This document shows positions 26,131 through 35,300 of a stretch of DNA of 64,000 nt, piece by piece. This stretch comes from Aurantiochytrium sp. KH105. Taxonomy: Eukaryota > Sar > Bigyra > Thraustochytrida > Thraustochytriidae. The DNA lies in NCBI GenBank assembly GCA_003116975.1, contig BGKB01000038.1, positions 248,001 to 312,000 of the forward strand, in the 5' to 3' direction. Every line of letters begins with the position of its first letter. Positions within the stretch are counted from its first letter, which is position 1. The translations under genes were made by a program, and so were the position numbers. The notes beneath the pieces are model-generated. The model was given only the letters and a program-made list of their open reading frames with translations, was not told the origin of the DNA and did no database searches.

Positions 26131-28989
26131 ATGCTGAGCGTCCTCGAGCAGGACCCCGTGCAGGTGTTGGCCAGAGTGCGCAAGAGCAAGCGAGGAGCCG
26201 GGCTCACGAGCTGCCGCGCAGAGGTCGAGGTCATCATCGGCGATACACCCGCACGTGTGACTGACAAACAACGACTTGAAGTTCGGGTGCCGCCTCGCAT
26301 GCCCGTGATCGACTGGTTCGAAACGGAGCTTGCACCTCAATTCGTCCAGGGCCCCGTGCGCGCACAAGTCATCGAGGATGAGCAAGACATCACGCTCTAC
26401 TTTGACTCGCGATTCATGTTCGACTGCTTCGCTGCAGGTAGTGATGAGCGCTTCGAGAACCTTGACCAGCTGAGCGACATCGCGCAGTACGAATTTGCCC
26501 AGAGCGTGGCGCTCGACTACTTTGGTCCGCGCCGCGTGCCCTCCCACTTCCGCAGACGTCAAGCCATTCTCGTGCGCGTGCACAGTCTCATCAAACGCCA
26601 CTGGCTTCGTTTTGCCTGGACAAGGCTCATGCAGCGGGCCTCACCAAGCCGCAAAGTCAATGAGCGCCTCGTGGATCTGCTCACGCGCAACTTTGCGCGC
26701 AATCGTCGTCATCGTTGTCTTCGCGAGGTTTTTCAGGCCTGGTCCACCGCGAGCGCGAACCGGAAGCGCCGACATTCGCTCGTTGGCCGGCTCGTCAATA
26801 AAGCCTCCTTTGCGCAGAAGAATCTGGCCTTTCAGGCTCTCTTTCGCAACGCTTTGCGCTCCAAAATGGACGAGCTCGTCTACGACAACCAGCCATCTCA
26901 GACTGTGAACAAGCTCATTTCCAGCGCCCGACGCGAGGGTCTCGACTCGCAGGGCGTCCTTTCGCCACAATTAATCCTCAAATACCTAATGGAGAGACAT
27001 CTGGACATTGAAGGCGACCTCGTGAATCAGGTCATGCGAAGCCCCATTAAAAAACAGCAAAAAGGTAGTCCCGATGGTGCCCGGCCCTCCCGAGGGTCTT
27101 CTGCGCGTAAACCTTTGCGTGCTAGGTCTGGACTTGGTGCTGCGAGTACGAGCGTCAGCACAGAGCAGACTCGGCGCTCCGGCGTAGTGAATACGCCCGA
27201 AAAACCGTCCTCGACATTTAGCTCCCCATGTCCAGACAGTGGTGACTTTATCTCTGCGACACCGAGCAAGTCGGCAGAGACTCACAGGCAAGATGCGCGC
27301 TCGGCGCGAGCGTCTGTGCGCCGAGCTGCAAATGGTAATTTCCGTCGCGCGAGCCCGCTCTCCGAGTACCTGCGGGCGCAACACTTTCAACGCAATCAAG
27401 ACGCATCCACGCCTCAGTCTGGAAATACTTTTGCCACACCAGAACACACTCCGATACCACAAATTCGCTCGCGAGCACACCCGCATTCGCAATCGCGTTG
27501 CGCAACCCTGCCACCCACGCCGGAACATGTTCCTGAAGTCATGACCCCCGTTGCAAAGACGTGCGTGCCGCTGCCAGCCTTTGGCAATGAGAATGCTGAT
27601 TTTTCGCGACAAGGACACCCGTTTCGGGAAGGTGACGAAAGTCCCAACGAGGCAGTTGGAACACCGGGCACGGAAATGCCGGACGCACAGCTACCCGAGG
27701 ATGATGCGTCTATGATCTCCTGCGAAGATCCTGCATTCGGTCCTTCGAGCGAGAGCGAAATTGCTGGCGCTGGATACACGAGTTGCTTTGCCGACACCTC
27801 GTCCAAACGTGGAAACGGTGCCATGCGTTCTGAAGATGCGGAGGCGAGTCGCCGCATTACCGATTCTTCGATATCTTCGGGAGATAGCGCGCTCTCAGCA
27901 TGGCGGCAACAGGCGCGTGGCAACCAGGAGCGCGCGCGCGGAGTGCAGCTCGGGGCTTCTTTTAGCGCCGATCTGTCTGGATCATCTTCGGTCCGTGACA
28001 GTCTCGATCCTCTCTCGCACGCTTGCAATGGTGGTGTGAGCGGCGCTGAAACGGAACGTGCTCGGACGCAAAATGCCAAACTTGGTCATCGTGGATGGCA
28101 TGGCAGGGCCATGGAAAGAAAGGCCGCAATGTCCCGTACACCATTGTCTGCAGGTCTCGTGTCAAAGTGGCAGGTCATGAGCTCGCCCTCGTCTGCCAAC
28201 TCGAGCTCATCGCAAGAAACCTATCTTGTTGGACCTCCCACCCGCATGCGCAACCTTAGCGCATACGAAATTCCGGAAACGCCTGGGCCGGAGAGCGACA
28301 GTCAGTCGTCTTCATTTACCTCGCCTGCGCTCGCATCCTCGGCGGCAAGCTACAACAAGCGACGTCAACGCCAGCGCCGGGAACAAGAAAGCCAGTCGAG
28401 TGCAAGCTCTCTTGGGTCGGGCGTCGTGCAACTGCTCCAGACACTTGGACTTGATGGCTTCGTGGACAGGTTTGTCGAGGAAGATCTTACGGACCTTTCA
28501 CTGCTGGTGCGAATGTGTGTTGCCGACAAGCGAGAGTTCAAAGAGACACTTCGGGAGATGGGCATCATGAAGATTGGTCAGCGCGAGCGAATCGTTCGTG
28601 CTCTTCTCGAGGAGCACGAGAATATGCAAGAAACTTCTTCACGAAAGTCGAGTGCCTCAAAGAAAAGCAAGAGGAAGAAAAAGCGCAAGACGCCTAAATT
28701 CGAAGAACCCAACGTTGTCCGTGCGCTTCAGGACAGTCAGCGGCGCGAAACCGAAGCGAATCGCAAGATATCGTCCCAGTCGCAGATTCAACTCAAAAAG
28801 ATCTCTAAGAAGGTGCTGCAAACGGTGCAAGGGCCCCTCTCGACGAGTGTACCACGGTCCGCACAAATTGTCGCGCCCATCGATACGAGCAAAGCCAAGC
28901 AGCTGAGGGCCGTCTTTCGTCCCAGCGGCGAAGTCGAGGGCTTTCAGTTACGCTGCGATTACTACCGACGTCTGGGTCTCAAGGTTTGA
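26131..28989 (+). CDS. SAM-domain protein of unknown function
   Basis: 952 residues, ATG 26131, TGA stop. I do not recognise the full-length family. Residues 1-130 look like a small globular domain (LEVRVPPRMPVIDWFETELA). Residues about 150-250 are Arg/Trp-rich helices (HRCLREVFQAWSTASANRKR, KNLAFQALFRNALRSK) with a spacing that recalls Sfi1/centrin-binding repeats, though weakly. The middle (about 300-750) is Ser/Thr-Pro-rich and disordered, with many TP and SP sites. Residues about 764-830 form a SAM domain (VVQLLQTLGLDGFVDRFVEE, then REFKETLREMGIMKIGQRER), usable for homo- or hetero-oligomerisation. A Lys/Arg cluster follows (KKSKRKKKRK) and a conserved-looking basic C-terminus. A cytoskeletal or cell-cycle scaffold is plausible, but this is inference. 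Confidence 0.72.
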   Translation: MLSVLEQDPVQVLARVRKSKRGAGLTSCRAEVEVIIGDTPARVTDKQRLEVRVPPRMPVIDWFETELAPQFVQGPVRAQVIEDEQDITLYFDSRFMFDCFAAGSDERFENLDQLSDIAQYEFAQSVALDYFGPRRVPSHFRRRQAILVRVHSLIKRHWLRFAWTRLMQRASPSRKVNERLVDLLTRNFARNRRHRCLREVFQAWSTASANRKRRHSLVGRLVNKASFAQKNLAFQALFRNALRSKMDELVYDNQPSQTVNKLISSARREGLDSQGVLSPQLILKYLMERHLDIEGDLVNQVMRSPIKKQQKGSPDGARPSRGSSARKPLRARSGLGAASTSVSTEQTRRSGVVNTPEKPSSTFSSPCPDSGDFISATPSKSAETHRQDARSARASVRRAANGNFRRASPLSEYLRAQHFQRNQDASTPQSGNTFATPEHTPIPQIRSRAHPHSQSRCATLPPTPEHVPEVMTPVAKTCVPLPAFGNENADFSRQGHPFREGDESPNEAVGTPGTEMPDAQLPEDDASMISCEDPAFGPSSESEIAGAGYTSCFADTSSKRGNGAMRSEDAEASRRITDSSISSGDSALSAWRQQARGNQERARGVQLGASFSADLSGSSSVRDSLDPLSHACNGGVSGAETERARTQNAKLGHRGWHGRAMERKAAMSRTPLSAGLVSKWQVMSSPSSANSSSSQETYLVGPPTRMRNLSAYEIPETPGPESDSQSSSFTSPALASSAASYNKRRQRQRREQESQSSASSLGSGVVQLLQTLGLDGFVDRFVEEDLTDLSLLVRMCVADKREFKETLREMGIMKIGQRERIVRALLEEHENMQETSSRKSSASKKSKRKKKRKTPKFEEPNVVRALQDSQRRETEANRKISSQSQIQLKKISKKVLQTVQGPLSTSVPRSAQIVAPIDTSKAKQLRAVFRPSGEVEGFQLRCDYYRRLGLKV

Positions 28990-29147
28990 GAGCAACCTTT
29001 GATGTTTGCAAGAGTCTCGAAGTTTGTGCAGTGCTCATACACCTTCACCTTTTCTCGCTCACGATACATGCAAAGGTGCAAAAAGAATTCGTATATAAAG
29101 ATGCCAGAAGCTCTCATTGTAGTGAGAATGTAGACTACTCAATCAAG

Positions 29148-31712
29148 TCATATAACTTCCTCGCGTTTGCGCACACCGCAGCGAACGCAAACAAAGAGAG
29201 TGCCATGGAATCCCGAAATTGCAGGGTCTCTTTCATTCTTGGCTCGTTTCTTCGCTACGAACTCATGCTCGCAGGCCTGCGCGTGGCCGCGCAACTGAAC
29301 CTCTACGGCGTCGTTGACATCGTCTCCATTATCAGGGTCGTTACTGGCAGGAGCAGAAGAATTGTAGCGCTGCGCAAGTTCTGCCTTGACGAGAACTGCC
29401 TTAGTAAGAGTTTCCCATCGCTTGAGTACTCGCTCCCGGCGTTTCTGCGCGGCCTTCTCTATACGAGCTTGTTGTAGTTCCTCTGCTGCATCGCGTACAG
29501 TTTGTGCATGATGTGTCGCCACAATAACACCTTCGTACTTTGGAAGCATTCGAAAATCGCGATGCTCAAAGCCGACCATAGCAGGCGCAAAGTCAATACC
29601 AAGCCCCTTGGCAGCTTGTGCGGCAAGTTCGACTTGAACATGTTCGCAACCCTGCGGGCAATGTTTGGGGCTCCACATTTCAACGTTTCCGTACTGATTC
29701 TTGGGAATCTCGCCATTTGGTCCAAGCGGTGGAGGAACAAACTCATCTGTTTGCCACTCCCCAAAGAGCCGAATCTTACCAGCCTCCGGGTCGGTAGCAC
29801 CTTCGCCATCTTCGCCGTCTTCTTCGAATGCATCCATATCCTCGGCCTTGTCATCTGCATCGTTTTCGGACACCTTTGCGCTCCTATCGTGGCCCTCATG
29901 CAGAGAAGGAAAAGTACCATTAGAGGAAGGGTTCAAATGCGACGCGACAGAAGGTTTCGCGTTGGATGTACTTTCGTTGACATCGAAAGTGGCTGTGCTT
30001 GCGTGGTTCAGACCTCCACGACGAATGGGATCCACGAGCTTGTATGGATTGCCTCGCTCGTCTTCACGAATGACTCGACCCTTGCACCTCCATCCTGTTT
30101 TGGATCGCAGGGTGGCGACATTCTCGCGCAAGTGAACTTCCATGCCTTTAAAGAAGCTTGTCGGCTGCACATTAGGTTTGATTGCTTCGTAACGACGAAG
30201 ATGCTTGAGCAAGACATACGACGAGTGTCTACGAAAGGCTTCTACACTGGTAGGCAAACTTTCGTGCTCGGCCCGCTTTTGTAACTCTTCCTCTTCGTTT
30301 GCGACTACTTCCATCGAAACAGCCTTTCGGAATGCCCGACGCTGCGCCGCGGTTAACTTCGTCTTGGCATTCTCTACCCAAGTCCGTCCGCGTTGCTGCA
30401 TACCGAGTAGAACACCGAATTGCCACCAGCCGTCCTTTTCATTGTGCCTAAATTTAGAAGTCGAGGACCAACGTTGAGCGTAACGACGCGTCACATCAAC
30501 CGCAAAGCCTTCGCTCAGCACTCCAACCACATAGCAGCTCTCTGCAGGAAGGTGCCCGAGAGTTCCGATGTCGCGATCTGCTGGAAAGACGCTGATCCAA
30601 GATCCATGTGCGGCCGGACCCAGCTCTACTACTTCCGGCGTCTCTCCCTTTGCCTTAGTTTTCTCACTCTCATTGACACCATCACTATCATCGTCATCAG
30701 CTTCATCATCATCATCGTCGTCGTCGTCGTCGTCGTCGTCATCGTGGTCAACGAGATTCTCGACTTTTCGTCGTTTACCTTTTCCGGTCTTCTTTGCGCC
30801 ACGCGGCTTGCCTGAAGCATCACCAATCGGCAAAACGAGAATCTCTGCCCAGTACTCATTGGGTCGCGACGATGTGCGTTTCGCTTGGCGTATGGAGACG
30901 AGGGTAACCTCCTCCGAGGTGGAAACTGATTGTTCGCCACCTCCTGTCTTTTTCTTTGCCTGTGTTGCGACCAAACGTCCACGAGGATGCAAATTTGCCA
31001 CCAGTCGACATGGAATGCCAACAGATCGCGCGAGCGCAATAAAGACTAACGTGAGCTCGAGACGGCTACCTAAGCGCTCTCGAAGCACATGCGCCAAGCG
31101 GTCCGAGGAGACAAGTTCGGAATCCTGGCACGAATCGTCGATCCCAAATGTATCGTGAAACCATCCGACAAAGACACGGACACGTTTGACCGTGTCCATG
31201 GTCCGAAAGGGCGCAGGCATTTGTACATTTGCAAGCTTCCATAACATATCCGCGTCGCAGACTTTGTTGATGCGCATTGCACGCGAGAGCTGGCAAAGGA
31301 GGTCCAGACGATGCTCAAGTTCGATGCGCGCGCGCTGTCTCCTTTTCTTCTCCTTTTTCCTTTCTTTGGTGGAAGAACTTGCTGCTGTTGCTGCGTCTGC
31401 CTTCTCCTGTTGCGACTTGGCCTCCTTCTCGTCTCCTACGCGCTTTTTCTCAAGAATTCGCGCAAGCCCCGGATCATCCTGTTGCGGCGCCTGCGTTTTT
31501 GTGGTCGCGGAAGACGTCCAGGAAATCCCAATATCGCCCTCGTCGGCATCCTCGTCCTCGCCATCATCCTCGTCCCCGATGACGTCCGCGCCAATATCAA
31601 AGTCGAACTCCACGTCGGACTCCTCGTCGCTCTCCACGCCCTCTGGTGCGAGCTGCGCGACCTTCAAGTTGGCGCTGTCCGCGGTCGGGTTCGAGGCCGG
31701 GTCCGAGGCCAT
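29148..31712 (-). CDS. XPC: XPC/RAD4 DNA damage recognition protein
   Basis: 854 residues, true ATG at 31712, TGA stop. XPC/Rad4 finds helix-distorting lesions and starts global-genome nucleotide excision repair. The inactive transglutaminase-like domain spans about residues 115-470, including LELTLVFIALARSVGIPCRL and FAVDVTRRYAQRWSS. It is interrupted by a poly-Asp insertion near 330 (TCG repeat on the plus strand). BHD1 begins near 490 (VEAFRRHSSYVLLKHLRRYE) and continues through CKGRVIREDERGNPYKLVDP. BHD2/BHD3 cover about 650-770 (IPKNQYGNVEMWSPKHCPQG, VGFEHRDFRMLPKYEGVIVA). The C-terminus (about 815-850) holds CEHEF and FVCVRCGVRKREE, a possible zinc ribbon. The acidic N-terminus (about 20-60) may bind TFIIH, as in other members. 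Divergent from VPS13. Confidence 0.93.
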   Translation of the reverse strand: MASDPASNPTADSANLKVAQLAPEGVESDEESDVEFDFDIGADVIGDEDDGEDEDADEGDIGISWTSSATTKTQAPQQDDPGLARILEKKRVGDEKEAKSQQEKADAATAASSSTKERKKEKKRRQRARIELEHRLDLLCQLSRAMRINKVCDADMLWKLANVQMPAPFRTMDTVKRVRVFVGWFHDTFGIDDSCQDSELVSSDRLAHVLRERLGSRLELTLVFIALARSVGIPCRLVANLHPRGRLVATQAKKKTGGGEQSVSTSEEVTLVSIRQAKRTSSRPNEYWAEILVLPIGDASGKPRGAKKTGKGKRRKVENLVDHDDDDDDDDDDDDDEADDDDSDGVNESEKTKAKGETPEVVELGPAAHGSWISVFPADRDIGTLGHLPAESCYVVGVLSEGFAVDVTRRYAQRWSSTSKFRHNEKDGWWQFGVLLGMQQRGRTWVENAKTKLTAAQRRAFRKAVSMEVVANEEEELQKRAEHESLPTSVEAFRRHSSYVLLKHLRRYEAIKPNVQPTSFFKGMEVHLRENVATLRSKTGWRCKGRVIREDERGNPYKLVDPIRRGGLNHASTATFDVNESTSNAKPSVASHLNPSSNGTFPSLHEGHDRSAKVSENDADDKAEDMDAFEEDGEDGEGATDPEAGKIRLFGEWQTDEFVPPPLGPNGEIPKNQYGNVEMWSPKHCPQGCEHVQVELAAQAAKGLGIDFAPAMVGFEHRDFRMLPKYEGVIVATHHAQTVRDAAEELQQARIEKAAQKRRERVLKRWETLTKAVLVKAELAQRYNSSAPASNDPDNGDDVNDAVEVQLRGHAQACEHEFVAKKRAKNERDPAISGFHGTLFVCVRCGVRKREEVI
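30711..30747. repeat. Trinucleotide array (TCG)n encoding poly-Asp in XPC
   Basis: About ten TCG/TCA units; on the minus strand they read GAC/GAT and give a run of about fifteen aspartates inside the transglutaminase-like domain. Confidence 0.88.
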
Positions 31713-31775
31713 GACCCCGGACTAGCACGCCGAGGCACAAGTGCGGCCACCAGGCACAAGAGCGGCCACCCGCAA

Positions 31776-31802
31776 GGCAGGCAGGCAGGCAGGCAGGCAG
31801 GC
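31776..31802. repeat. Tetranucleotide array (GGCA)n, copy 1
   Basis: Six to seven perfect GGCA units, 64 bases from the XPC start codon. Confidence 0.9.
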
Positions 31803-31975
31803 GAGCAGGCTCTGGGCGGCAGCGGGTCCGGGTCTGCGCAGCGTCAAACTCTCTGCCGGCCCCCGCGAGCCTTGGCTTGGCCTGGCCTGGCTGGCTTGGC
31901 TTTGGGCTTCGGGCTTTGGGCTTTGGCGAGTTGGAGGACTGCGAGGGATTTCAAAACCGCATTGCATGCACGGCA

Positions 31976-32014
31976 TCTATCCATCCATCCATCCATCCAT
32001 CCATCCGTCCGTCC
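31976..32014. repeat. Tetranucleotide array (ATCC)n/(GTCC)n
   Basis: About seven ATCC units followed by GTCC variants, midway between the divergent starts. Confidence 0.9.
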
Positions 32015-32266
32015 AGGCGCCGCCAGTCCCGCGACGCGCGAGGGCCGGGCGCGCGAGGCCTGGCACGTGCGCGCGCGCGCGCGCAGGCGGCCGCGGGGCG
32101 GCCGTGGCTGCTGCGGCGGCTCCCCTGGAGGCGCGGGGAGCGGAGCCAGCCAAGCCCGTTGGGCGAGCGCCTGCCTTGTATCCACGAACCCGAAGTCCCA
32201 GGGCGACAGAGCGAGGCTGAGGCGCTGCGCGGCGCAGCGCGACGCGGCTCTCTCTCCAGGTCTGCA

Positions 32267-32268
<2 letters not shown>

Positions 32269-32314
<46 letters not shown>
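32269..32314. repeat. Tetranucleotide array (GGCA)n, copy 2
   Basis: About eleven perfect GGCA units in the same orientation as copy 1, ending 73 bases before the VPS13 ATG. Confidence 0.92.
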
Positions 32315-32386
32315 CGCACGAGCGCAGGTGCGCAGGTGCGTGCGCGCGAGGGAGAGGCGAGGGCGACATAGACGCGACCTGCGAGG

Positions 32387-35300
32387 ATGCTCGAGGGAAT
32401 CGTAGCTGGCGTCTTGAACAAATCGCTCGGGTGGCTCATCGACGATCTGAACAGCGATAATCTCAGCGTCGGCATCTCCAAGGGCGACATCTTTCTCCAG
32501 AATGTCAAGGTCAAAGCTTCGGCACTAAAGGACGCAGGGCTACCGCTGGAGCTTGCTCATGGCTCGCTCGGGAAGCTGCGAATCCGAATTCCATGGACAA
32601 ATCTCTACAATGCGCCGGTTCGCGTCGAGGTGGACGACGTCTTCTTGCGCGTTCGCTGTGCGCGCGCAGAGACTGTTGGACGAGCTGGAGCTGAGGGTCA
32701 CGCAGACGGGGATGGAGACTCTGAGACAGATGAACAGGAAAGTCGAGAGGCGGTACTTGAGGCCCTCGACGCCTCGCGCAAGAGAGCCCTTGCTGCTTTT
32801 CAAAAGGGCCTCCGCCCTGCTCCTGCAGAGTCTTGGTCGGGCCGCCTCATTTCTGGCATTACCTGCGCAGTCATTCAAAACTTACTCGTCACAGTGACGA
32901 ACGTTCACATCCAAATCGACCATCGAGATAACGTCACCGACAGAGTCTTTCAGGTTGGCCTTGCAATTCCTGTGCTCAAGGTTGCACCCATTGCAAGCTC
33001 ACGGGAACCCGAAGCAGGATGTGTGCGCAAAACGGCTTCGGTGGAGGGTCTCCGCATCTATCACAGAGAGCCCGAGGTCGCCAATGTATCGCCATTGGAC
33101 ATTTTTGACGCAGACACCTACCTGGAGGATGGTGTAAGCTTGTTGTTGGAGCCTCTCGACGTCAACGTGCGTATTCCCGCACTGTATGTAAAGGGCTCTC
33201 CACCGGCGTCAAAACCAGCTTTGCAGATCATCGTCGATATCAAACGCGTCGCCATGAGCTTTGATGCACGCCAGACCAAACAGGTCACCGCTTTGGCTAC
33301 CTATTGCGCGCAGGAGACCGTCATTATGACAAGCGGCTGCAAGCGCCCTCGGCTGCGCCCCGATCAATCTCCCGGCGCGTGGTGGACCTTTGTCTTGCAT
33401 CGGGTGAGACATGATCTGCGAGCGCGACGCCGGCGTCTTTCGTGGCTGCGTCTTGCGGGGCTTTTCACCAAGAGCCAGACGTATGCTTCTCTTTATACCC
33501 GCAAATTTCCCGGGGGTGCTGCAACCGTGGATCAGCTACAGGCTACCCTGCAGCTCTCCGTTCAGGATAGCGCAAAGTTGCGCAAACTAGAGAACAGCCT
33601 CACCGATGCAGAAGTGATGGCGTTTCGCACGCTATCAGAACTGCGCCTTGTGCAAGAGTTCAACTTGGAACAGCAAGAGAGCTTTTCGCATCGATGGCTC
33701 GGCGTTGGTGGCAGCTCAACAAGATCTATTCGCGAGCATGCCGCAGCTCTTGCGCGCGCTGAAGCTGCAAAATTTTACGGCAACCCTGCGCGTCCCGACG
33801 ACAGCGTGATCCAGTTCGATGTCTTCGCCGCGGTGCATGAATGCAAACTGCAGCTGGCAGGTCTTCTCTCTGTCGAGGTCGACTACCTGGCCACCAAGGC
33901 GATCAAACAGGGTCCACAAACAAAGGGCGACATTCAAATTCTTGACGTGCGCATGGCATCCGATGCGACTCTCAGCAAACCGAGCATCCTCGCCTTTCCC
34001 GACAAAGTCATTGGTGATCCGTGCTGTGAAGTCATCTTTACGCTGCGCGACGGAACCTCTGGCGAGGCCAGCGAGATTGTTGCCGCCTTTGAACCTCTGG
34101 ACTTTTGGCTCGACGCTTCATTGCCCCGAGCCATCGAGTCGTACGCACGCGTTAGTCTGCTCGGGGCCTCCCATGTCATCAACGAGGAAGACATCATCAT
34201 CGAAGAGGCGCACAATCTTCGCACGTTCAATCAAGGCAAACGTCGCGACGCGCAAAAGGCCATGGCTCACATGCAAATATCCTTACACATGCGTGATCTG
34301 AGTGTACATGTGCCTATGCCGTCCAGACGATCGTTCACAAGATCCGAAGTCGATGCCGGGCCCGATGACGCTATTCTCATTCATGTTGAGGATGTCAAGT
34401 TGCACAAGGTCGACGAGCCCAATCTATGCACTTCGAACATTGCATTGAGTTGCGGAAAAATTAGTCTCGATCATGTCAAGGTTCTTCCCGCCAGTTCTTG
34501 CGTCCTCAGAGGGGTCGAGACGGCATCCATCCTGCGCCCGCTCGACTTTGGTCTTGATGTCACCATGAATCAGTGTGCCGAGGATCAATTATGCGATCTT
34601 CTCGCTGTGAATCTGGACCTGAATTCGTCCGTACAGATCAACGTGTCCACGAGGTCTCTGCGTCGAGTTCTCGCGTTGCAAGCTGCTCTCGAGGCCGCCT
34701 TGGATCTTCCAAGTACGAGCCCGGACCCAACACTCAAGTCCATTGCCCCTGGAGCACTGCAAGTCACACAAGCAGAGGCAGAGCAACTTGCGCAACGGGT
34801 TCGTATGCGCGTCAACGTTTCGCTCGTCTCGTTCGTACTTGATCTGCAGGCAAGCGAAGCGCAAACCGGAATCTCAATTTCAGGGTCCAAGATTCTCGTT
34901 GAACAGGTCTCGCGGACGTTTGGCTCGCAGGCAAGGGTCGAGATTGCCTCTTTGCACATTTCTGGCGTCAGTGGGGTCGTTGACGCCTTAGTGTTGAAGA
35001 ACGCGTATTTCTGGCGCAATGCGCAATCCGCACTTCGCCCCGTTTGGCTTCCTGTGCCAGGCTTTCTCGGCGACAACACCGACCAAATTCTCTTCAACGT
35101 CGACGATGCCGTCGTGTTCCGCGCCACCGCGCTCGACGTCTGCGCCGAAGACCAACTGTTGTCCTCCGTCATGACGCTGCAGCAAGAGGCGCAGCAACAA
35201 ATCGCTGCTGTCGAGTCCACGAATATGCAACAAGAAAAGAGTAGAAATGGAACACCGCCTTTGAGGAGTGCACCACCGCGCTCGATCTCTGCTTTTGTGC

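Larger units (their letters stand above)
31713..32386. promoter_or_regulatory. Divergent intergenic region XPC/VPS13 with three tetranucleotide arrays
   Basis: 674 bases between the divergent XPC and VPS13 starts. It contains two GGCA arrays flanking one ATCC array, GGCTTGGCCTGGC-type imperfect repeats (about 31868-31925) and a (GC)n stretch near 32068. The two promoters must lie here or within the repeats. No RNA gene is apparent. Confidence 0.5.

Noticed and set aside
25564-26601. 345-codon minus-strand frame
   Set aside because: Antisense to the start of the SAM-domain gene and contains TTGA-repeat-encoded Asn-Gln-Ser runs.
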